64,000 nt of DNA from Ciona intestinalis (lineage: Eukaryota > Chordata > Ascidiacea > Phlebobranchia > Cionidae), in the NCBI RefSeq assembly GCF_000224145.3, contig NC_020166.2:9773420-9837419 (forward strand). Direction: 5' to 3'. The translations under genes and the position numbers were made by a program. The notes under the pieces are model-generated. The model was not told the DNA's origin and made no database searches. It saw only the letters and a list, made by a program, of their open reading frames with translations. Positions 44,644 through 53,900 of this stretch are shown here, one piece after another. Within the stretch, counting starts at the first letter, position 1, and the number at the start of each line of letters is the position of its first letter.

Positions 44644-44828
44644 TATAGTAGAGTGGGGGAATATGGGATACTTTTTCATTAAAGTTTCTCGACTCGTTTG
44701 AAATTAATCAAAGAACATTCAAAGAAATTTAAAACCGAATCCTGACGATTCCTATATAGGCCGTTATTAATTGTTTAAAACAAGATAAAATAATCAGAAA
44801 TTATGTGCTGAAGGTGTCCCATCTTCCA
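44644..44828 (-). mobile_element. MITE (196-bp family), right end cut short
   Basis: TATAGTAGAGTGGGGGAATA to AAGGTGTCCCATCTTCC, about 130 bp upstream of the lectin-ZP start codon. Confidence 0.8.
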
Positions 44829-44960
44829 TGATTAAGAAATATAGAATATTATGTGCTCGTGGTATCCAAACAGTCTTATAACACTGAAAGAAATAACTAA
44901 ATCCACAATAATCTTTACAGGGCAGAGACTGATTAAGTTGGGTTTTTATAGAAGTTAAAA

Positions 44961-47900
44961 ATGTCAAGTTTTGATTTAACCCAGCAAGGCTGGCGAATGA
45001 TCTCAGCTTTCCTTGTGTTAAACACAATAACAAACCAAGCACAAAGTGTTGTGGTGATTGCCCAACCTGTTATACCAGTGGAGGAAAACTATGACCATCT
45101 TTGCCCAAGTGGCTTCGTATACGTGGAACCTAGTCATAGCAACGTGCCAGGTGAAAAAGGCGACCCGAAATGTTACAAGTTTTTCAGCGAGAAAACAACA
45201 TTTCAAGTAAGTTTCTTTAACATTTCCTGTTCTATAATATTTTAACTGTCTTGATATCAATATCATATTAATTATATTAACGAAGAAACGGGAACTATCA
45301 GCTATCAGCTAACAATCAATGACACAAATGTATAGTAGGATTGTGGGAAGATGGGACAGCCTATTACTCCATTTTCTTTTCCCATTTGGAAGTAAACAAA
45401 TAACCCTCAACAACCTATAAAACTGTATCCTCACGACTCCCATAAACCGTTGTTAATTGTTTAAAACACGATGAGCTTTGTTTAAAACACGATAAAATTA
45501 TGTGCTAAAGGTCCACCTTCCCCCACCCTACTATACATTCTGAAAAATATCGATAGAAAGCGAAAAAAAAATTGAAATATATAACTGAAAAACTTCCAGC
45601 AAGACCGACACTCTACATCCCAGTGGCGCACCCAGGGGGGGGGATTAGGGGGACTAGTCCCCCCCCTTTTTGATATCAATAAATCGTAACAAGCGTCGCA
45701 GTGTAAAATTCGAGAATTCGTTGATGCGAACGCACCGGCTCGTGCACTCGTCTGCCTGAGTGTATGTGCGAGTGTGTGTGCGTTCGGGAGGTTACGTGTG
45801 TATTGGCAGGCATGGTCCCTCGTTAAACGATGCTACGTTACACGGCCGCGAACTTGTACCCAGTATAACTACGCTNNNNNNNNNNNNNNNNNNNNNNNNN
45901 NNNNNNNNNNNNNNNNNNNNNNNNNACTAACTCGTCCCTCGTTAAACGACGCTACATTACACGGGCGCGAACTCGTCACTCGTTATACGACATTACGTTA
46001 CAAGTCCGCAACTCGTCCATAGTTATACTACGCTACATTACAAGGCCGCGAACTCGTCTCTCTTTAGACGACGCTAAGTTACACGTCCGCGAACTCGTCC
46101 CCCGTTAAACGATGCCTACCTTACACCGCGGAGAACTCGTCCCACGTTAAACGACGCTAGTTACACGGCAGCGAACTCGTCCCCTGTTAAACGATGCCTA
46201 CCTTACACCGCCGAGAACTCGTCCCACGTTAAACGACGCTAGTTACACGGCCGCGAACTCGCCCTCCATTAAATGACGGTACATTACAAGGCTGCATTAC
46301 AAGTCCGCGAAATTATCCCCCCCCTTTATTTCCTTCTGGGTGCGCCACTGCAAAATTTCCGCTATTTTCTCTTATGCTTAAACTTTCATAAATCACAGAA
46401 TGCAATCGACAAATGCGATGAAATAGGCGCCACTCTAGCGACACCTAAGGAGCGATTAACGATCACAGGGTTGGCGAAATACGTCACGGATAATGGACTC
46501 AGTCAAAGAGCATGGATTGGCCTTTCTGACAGAGTGGGTCAAATATACAATGACATTATATGCCTATAATGTACCTGTGAGGTAGCTCAGTTGGTTAGCG
46601 CTCCTGTCTTTCTTTGGGGGGAAGGGGCTGTTTTTATTTAGGAAACCGAATAAAGGAATGTAACTTACTTTCGTGGTCGGAAAACGACAGTCGTTATCAC
46701 ACAGGTTTAACACCTCGTGCCAGCTTACAAGTTACCGCGTATGTTACTCTGTGGGTGATTATTTTTTGTTTGTTTTTATTTTTTTTGTATGGCTGATAAT
46801 TTGGCGCTAACTATGACCTTAAGAGCTAAAAATAATCACCCACAAAGTAACATACTTGGCAACTCGTAAGTTGGAGGTGCATGAACGCCTGTGTTATAAC
46901 GACTGTCGTTTTCCAGCCACGCGAGGATAAAACAAGTTCTAATCATTTAACATGCTCCTTATAGGAAGTGGAAGGAACCCTAACATGGATAGACGACCAA
47001 CAACCATTGGTTGACGGTTCGTTTGCACCATGGATGGTTCAAGAACCCGATAGTGGTGGGGCGAGATCAGGTGACAGGGCGGATAGACAAGACTGCGTCA
47101 AAATAACATTCATGGTAAGTTGAAATATACACCGTGTACCCTGGTATATATTGGATATAAGACTTGGTTAAACTGCATTGGAAGCCTATATGTGTTTAAA
47201 TATCCTGATGTACAGTACTGTGGGGGAAGATGGGACACCTTTAGCACATAATATCCAAATATCCTGTTTTAAACAATTAACAGCGGTTTATGGGAATCTT
47301 GAAGATACGGTTTTATAACTCTTTGAATATTGTTTGTTTACTACCAAATGGAAAGAAAAAAACAGAATGAGAATGTGTTCCATCTTCCCCCACTCCTCTA
47401 TATATTAATGGATATTGTAATTTCTAGTAAATATTAGACCCGTGTGTTCGTACACCTCATGTCCACCGTTAAATTGTGTAAACTAATAGCAAACATTCGT
47501 ATATTAATTGTGTATAACGTTTCTAATTTAACCAAAAATAATCGATTATGAAATAGTGGTTTGCAAACACACGCCATGTACTTATTACGTGGGAGTTCAA
47601 TGCAATTACTTGTGTGATGTATTAACACGCGACAGAAAACTCATGAATGATTTATATTTCAAACCATTTAATGAAATTGAGCGACTTATATGAAAGACCA
47701 CCGTTTTTACCTTTGCAGTGAGTCTGTGCATGTTGCTATGTTGGATAAATACTTCGTCGCTAGGTCGTAAATAATGCAATGCCGTGGGCAGGGAAATGCA
47801 AAGGAATATGATCTACTATAATGGGAAGAAATATCAAAGTTATATAACTCATATACCAATAAGTAACGCAGGAAATTTTTTTTAGCGTTATATGATATGT

Positions 47901-50900
47901 TGGGGTAAGACGGAAAACCTTTAGCGCAGAATATCCAAAATATCCTGAACGTGTTTTGAACAACATAACGGTCTAAAGGAGTCGTGAGGATACGGTTTTA
48001 AATTTCTTTAAATGTTCTTTGTTAACTACCAAATGGGACGGGAGAGGTCTAAATGTCCTAAACAAGTTAAAAAAGAATGAAAAGGTGTCCCATCTTCCCC
48101 AACCCTACTATACGTATGCTTTTAAATGTGAATTATGAAAACATTCGTGAAATGAGAAAATAAACAAAAAACATGCACAAAAACGAAACTTTTAAACGGC
48201 TGTGGTAATTTAATTTGTTAAGGAAATTTAGAATTCTTATTTAAAAAAATAAGGGTCAGTAAGGACTATTTGTAAACGAGTTTAATAAAAACTTCTTTAA
48301 AAACTCGATTTAAAAAAAAACGTTTTACAATTTTTATCAAAATCTAACGCTATGTGTTACAGATGTGCCAAAACGATCATTTAAACGCGTGCAGCGGACT
48401 TTTAGCATTGTCCCCTACAATTAGAGTGAAACCAGAACAATAAGTCGTCTGAGGTTAATTGTTCAACCCATTATTACGTAGTATAAACAAATAATCAACC
48501 AATTCATGAAATATTGATAATTCAAAATGGTGAGAAGTCTAAAAACCTTTTTCTGAGTGACTGAGTAAATATTGTAAACACAAACCATCGTAGTCGTTAC
48601 AACACAGGTGTGGCTTCATTTCATATAGCCTATACACCCAGTGTCCGCTTAACACTAGTTACCACGTATGCACATTCGTTGGTAAAGGCCTATTTATTAT
48701 TTTATTTTTTATATAATTTTGTATATATAACAAAACAACCCATTAGTGATCATTTGTTTTGATCTATTTCCTGCGATAAGACACATACACCGTTAATACT
48801 TTCATTACTTGAATGCAAAAAGTGAATGTAACTTGCGTGTCGGTATAACACGGGTGTATTGTTTCTACCTCTGCCCGCTTACGAGTTATCACGTATACCG
48901 ACTGTCGTCCATGGTAATACGTACGCTGGCACAAGGTGTATGGAACAGGTCAACAGGACACCGTGTTATAACGACTGTTGTTTTCCTGCCATGCGAGGAT
49001 AAATAAGTTACATACACGTGGTAACTCGTAAGCGGACACGAAGTGTAGGAAACATAACACCGGTGTTATAACGACTGTCGTTGCCCCGCCACGTAAGAAT
49101 ATCTAAACTGCATTCATTCTATTATTCAATTAATCCACAGCTGGTTGGCACACGTAGCATCGCTAACTGGTACGACACTGTGTGCGCGGGCAGGGAAGCT
49201 TATATATGTGAAGTTGAACCAGAAGAAGTTCAAGTCACTCACCCACAAATACAAGGTAATTGTTGTGCTGAACAGTCTTATAATATAGTAGGTTGGGGGA
49301 AGATGAGACACCTTTTTATTTTATTTTTTCGTCCCATTCAGTAGTAAACAAAGAACATTAAAATAAACTATTAAACCATATCCTCACAACTCCTATAGAC
49401 CGTTGTTAATTGTTTAAAACACGATCAGAATATTTAAATATTATGTGCTAAAAATGTCCCATCTTCCCCCACTCCCCTCTTTATAAGTCTAGTATATAAA
49501 AGTTATAAATATAAGTCAAAAATCCTAATGAGCCTGATATTTAAAAAGAGACCTATGGTAGTACTTGATAATGAAGAAGACAAGAAAAATTCGGATTAAA
49601 TGCATACAGTACAAAGTGTATACACTGGTTTGTCTTTAAATGCACATTAATAGTCTAGGTAAGGGACCCAAATCTCAGTTCAAATCTCAGCTTTAATGCA
49701 ATAATGGTGTCACACATAAGGATACACTGTGTTAAGTTGTGAATTAAGCTTGTTATAATTAAGTATTTAAGCGATTGCGTGCTTTATATACCCCTAAGTA
49801 ATCTGCAAGAATAAATAATTAATGAAAATAGGAAATTGCTTTAAGCCAAAAAAAATGTTGCCAATACTTTTTATGGTTTAAGTTTCTTTCCTACTTTGAT
49901 CAAAAATAAATGCAATGACAATGTATAGGAACCAATGATGAAACAGTTTAGTGTAAATTTATTTGATATTTATTTATTTTTTAGCTTTTATATTATGTTG
50001 TTGCGTTGTTTTACCACTACTTAAGTGTTTTGTTTTAATAATATTCTAATCTGTGACCAAAGAAATAAATACAGTTCACTGTAACATAACAGTAACACAG
50101 TAAGATTGTGCGTTTGTGTTGTTTAAATTGAAGATTAAATTATCCGTGATTTAATATGGTTTCTATTTAGATGTTGTTCTACAAACTACAGAAGAACCTT
50201 CAGTAACGACAGGAACTCCTGAAATACCAGTGGTACTTAAGTTATCCTACACTTATACATTCTTAAAAATTAACACTCGTATTACTTTATATTCACCCAC
50301 AAAGTTACATACGTGGTGTCTCATAAGCAATGGGGAAATGGGCCTATTCTGGCCTGAATCTCAGGTCCTCAAAGATCTCACCCATACAGAATAATAAAAG
50401 TAAAAAAACTTATAAGCAGGTGCGAGGTGTGTGAAACAGCACACTGTGTTATATTGACTGTCGTTGCCTGACACGCAAGGACAAATAAGTTTCATTCATT
50501 CTTTCATACATTTAACAAAGCAGAGTCAGATTATAACCTGGTTTATCAGCAGGAAACATGGGAAGTCACCAACTCCAGTCAAGTGTTGAACGAAACAGGT
50601 ATTTATAATTTATACTGTGTTTCTTATACTTTATACAATTAACTTTATGAAAAATTTTCTCAACAAAGAGACAATGTAATTGTTGTATATAAATTTATTG
50701 TTGTATAAAACAATATAGATTAGAAAAACGGGCCCCACTGCAAAGAAATATGTTCCAAAGACTGGTCAGTAGTAAAAATATTAGTTAAAACTTAAATGCA
50801 TGACTAAAAGTTTTCCAGCAGAGAAATGAATAACATTTACAGCTTATTTAAGACAGATTTTTGTGACGTTTGCCAGAAGTAATAACAATATATATACTCT

Positions 50901-53900
50901 TGCTGCCAGGCATATTAAACTTGTGCTTCGGCTCTTTTACAAAAAAAACACCTGTTAGCAAAACTCTTGCCCAAAGACTAAAACAAAATAACAACAACAT
51001 ATTTAGCAGGCAAAGAATTTACATTTACGGTTAATTTAATACCGATTATGGTGACATTTGTCGGACAAGATTGTCAGAAGAAATACCAATATATAAAATG
51101 GTGTTGTCAGGCATATTATACCTGTATTTTTTTATATTATTATACTTTATTATACTTATATATTATTATTGTATTTACACTTACATTTACACTTACAGTT
51201 TGTCAGTTTATTTAATACAGATTATTGTGATACATCAGACAAATAACAACAATATATTTATTCAGATCTCCCACTAACTGTGGTTGCATACGGACCTGGT
51301 GTCAACAATTCAACTGAAGATAATTCAACACAAGGTCAAAAGTTTATATTTGTTTTATTCAATCTCTAAAACTATTAAATATTTTATACATTTTTAACTT
51401 CTTTAATGTTAATTAAAAGTTTCTTAAGATTGTTTTCTTTTTTATTCATGAACCAGCCATATTTACGATGTAAATTCAACCCAATATTTAAAAAACGTTG
51501 ATTTGATTTATATATTATCATAATAACTGAAGTATTTCATTTATGTTTCATTAGAAGCAGAATCTGTTGAACAAACATCATCAGGAGATATGGGTGAGTA
51601 TAGATATGTACAGAGTATAGATATTTATAGAAATGTTTTAAATTGTGTTTATTTCAACCCAAAAAATATTTTGTGTTGCAATTTTGTCGGAAAAAAAATC
51701 ACATCTTTTTAATAATAACATTTTTACTTTTTAGGTTTGCTAAGTCACTTTCCTGTCATAAGATTATAATGTATTTTCTTGTTTTTGTTACAAATAAATT
51801 ATTTTCAACATTTTAAAAGATTTAGGGTATAGATACATTTATTTAGTTACTTATTTATTTATTGAATGTTTTTTTTTGCTACTAATTCCATTTCATTTTG
51901 TTATTTTAATAATTTAATGGTTGTCACCATACTCAAAGAGATAAATACTATGTTACATTTACATCTAGAAACACCATTCTTGCGCCTTGCTTATATTTGT
52001 ATTATTTTATATTTTTATACTATTTCAAGGATCAAGTTTGAAATTATATTATACACCAGGGCGCACATTCAGTATTTAATTAAACATTTAATTGCAGAAA
52101 CACCAACTTACAACAGACCTACCTGCCACCTTGAATGTACCCCCTACATTATGAAGGCTGCCTGTCCTCTGCAATATTTCCCACAGATGTTAGAAGCAAC
52201 TATTGTGTTAAACAATGCTTCATGCCAACCGAGACGTAATTCCACTCATCTTATTGTACACGTTACTTTGGATGGGTGTGGGACTGTAGCAAGGGTAAGA
52301 AGGGTGTTAGGGTTGGGTATTTGTACTTGACAGATTATAAAATGGATATTTTGTTGTTTTGTTACCAGATAGGTGTCCAATAGCACTTCATACATGGATT
52401 TAAAAATCTTGTGGTCAGCACTGTCAAGTTAAAACATAGGTGTGTTTTTATACACCAGACTAAAGAATGAAAAACAATCACCCACAAAGTTACCTACATG
52501 GTAACTTGTAAGCAGGCATGTTATGTATGAAACAGAACACCTGTGTTATAATATGTATGAAACACGATATGTACGAAACAGCACACCCTGTCGTTGTTCT
52601 GCCACAAGAAGATAAATAAGTTCACATTTTTTCATATACAGTAATACATTTTTTTTTATTTTCAAAAATGGAAACAACGAACCAATTATGTTTAGAACAT
52701 TCGAGGTGACGAGATGTCGTTTAGCAACACCGTTCGATTGCTGAGTCGTGGTTCCATATTGCGGAGCCAACAAGAAATCACCGAGTCATTGGAGTATATG
52801 GTGTTGGACTGTCGGTACCCACAAAGACACATGTTGATGGTAGGTGGGAGTTGTTGTCTGTTTGTTGGAAATATTCATCAACTAAGAAGTTATATATGTG
52901 GTAACTCGGAAGCAAGCACGAGGTGTATAAAAATAAAACAAGTGTTGTTGCCCCGCCACGCAAGGATAAATGGTGGGTGGGGAGTTATTGCTTGTCTGTT
53001 TGTTGGTGGGGAGTTATTGCTTGTCTGTTATTCATTTTTATGCTCACAAAACATAACATAAAATGTTGTTTCAAAGCTGCTATTGTAAACTAACTACGAA
53101 GTTACATAAGTGGTAACTCGGAAGCGAACACAAGGTGTATAAAAATAAAACGAGTGTCGTGCCCCGCCACTTACATTCATCCATACATGGTTTTCATTTT
53201 GGTATGTACATAATGGCTCAGAAGTCAGAACAGTGGGTTTTAGTCCTTGAGGTTTACATAATTGATTGAATAGGACAATTATAAATAAGATAATTTGTTA
53301 CTTAATTCATTAAATAACATAATACTTTATATTAATTAAGATAAATCTTACATTGCAGCAAAACTTCCGACCTGTTGAGAGTCGACCAAGGATTCGCGTC
53401 ACTGTCCAGAATGGTCCAAATCTCCCACATGTGTTTCTTATTTACAAGAATAGCACATATGGCTGTCCCTATCCAAGCTCAGATTACCCAATAAGAATCA
53501 GCATCAACCAACGGCTGTATTTTGAAGTAAGAATGTTACTTGTTATGTAATAATGAAAATCTTTGTTGTTATAATAAACACCTTTGTGATATACTTTGCG
53601 CAATAGTTACTTAATTTGAAAAAATGGTTGTTAACATTTATATTTGAGTAAACTAATTTTGTTTTTTTAGTATTTTGTGAAATCTGAAATGGGGGCTAAA
53701 GTCTGCCCAATGCTTTAAAAAGTAAAAAAACCTTTGTAAACAAATAGCAAAAAAACATTTTTTTACATTTTTTGTTAAAGATTCGTTTAAGAATGACGAG
53801 CAACCAAGTGGAGCTACACCCGGTAACGTGTATAGCAACCCCGAACGAAGATCCGTACAATGCAAACAACTATCGTATGATGGAGGAAGGGTAAGTTAGT

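Larger units (their letters stand above)
42808..44960. promoter_or_regulatory. Divergent upstream region of the sulfotransferase and the lectin-ZP gene
   Basis: 2.15 kb between opposite start codons, so both promoters are here. It holds three MITEs (listed), a MITE-like end at about 43355-43380, an inverted-repeat element at 44195-44340, and a 97-codon plus-strand frame (42964-43254) with no recognised domain. Sequence next to the sulfotransferase (42830-43260) is less AT-rich. Confidence 0.55.
45621..46350. mobile_element. hAT-like non-autonomous DNA element containing a 41-bp satellite
   Basis: Perfect 15-bp inverted ends CAGTGGCGCACCCAG bound the element, each followed by a run of eight or more G (on its own strand). 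No transposase. No clear 8-bp target duplication was found, so the hAT assignment rests on the CAGTGGCG-type end. The middle is a tandem array. The element ends 48 bp before lectin exon 2. Confidence 0.7.
44961..49255 (+). other. C-type lectin domain of the lectin-ZP protein
   Basis: Encoded by exons 1-4. The WIGLSDREVEGTLTWIDDQQ core and two conserved Cys pairs fit a canonical fold. The sugar-binding motif reads EPD rather than EPN or QPD, and the WND motif reads WYD, so calcium-dependent sugar binding is possible but not assured. Confidence 0.82.

Noticed and set aside
46576-46610. Possible tRNA gene (GAGGTAGCTCAGTTGGTTAG)
   Set aside because: Only a D-arm-like part is present, with no anticodon arm or acceptor stem closing. 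It matches the head of the SINE-like element, pieces of which follow directly.
52714-53061. 115-aa plus-strand frame starting in the ZP exon at 52696
   Set aside because: The first 45 codons are the real ZP exon; the rest reads through the donor into a SINE-like tail.
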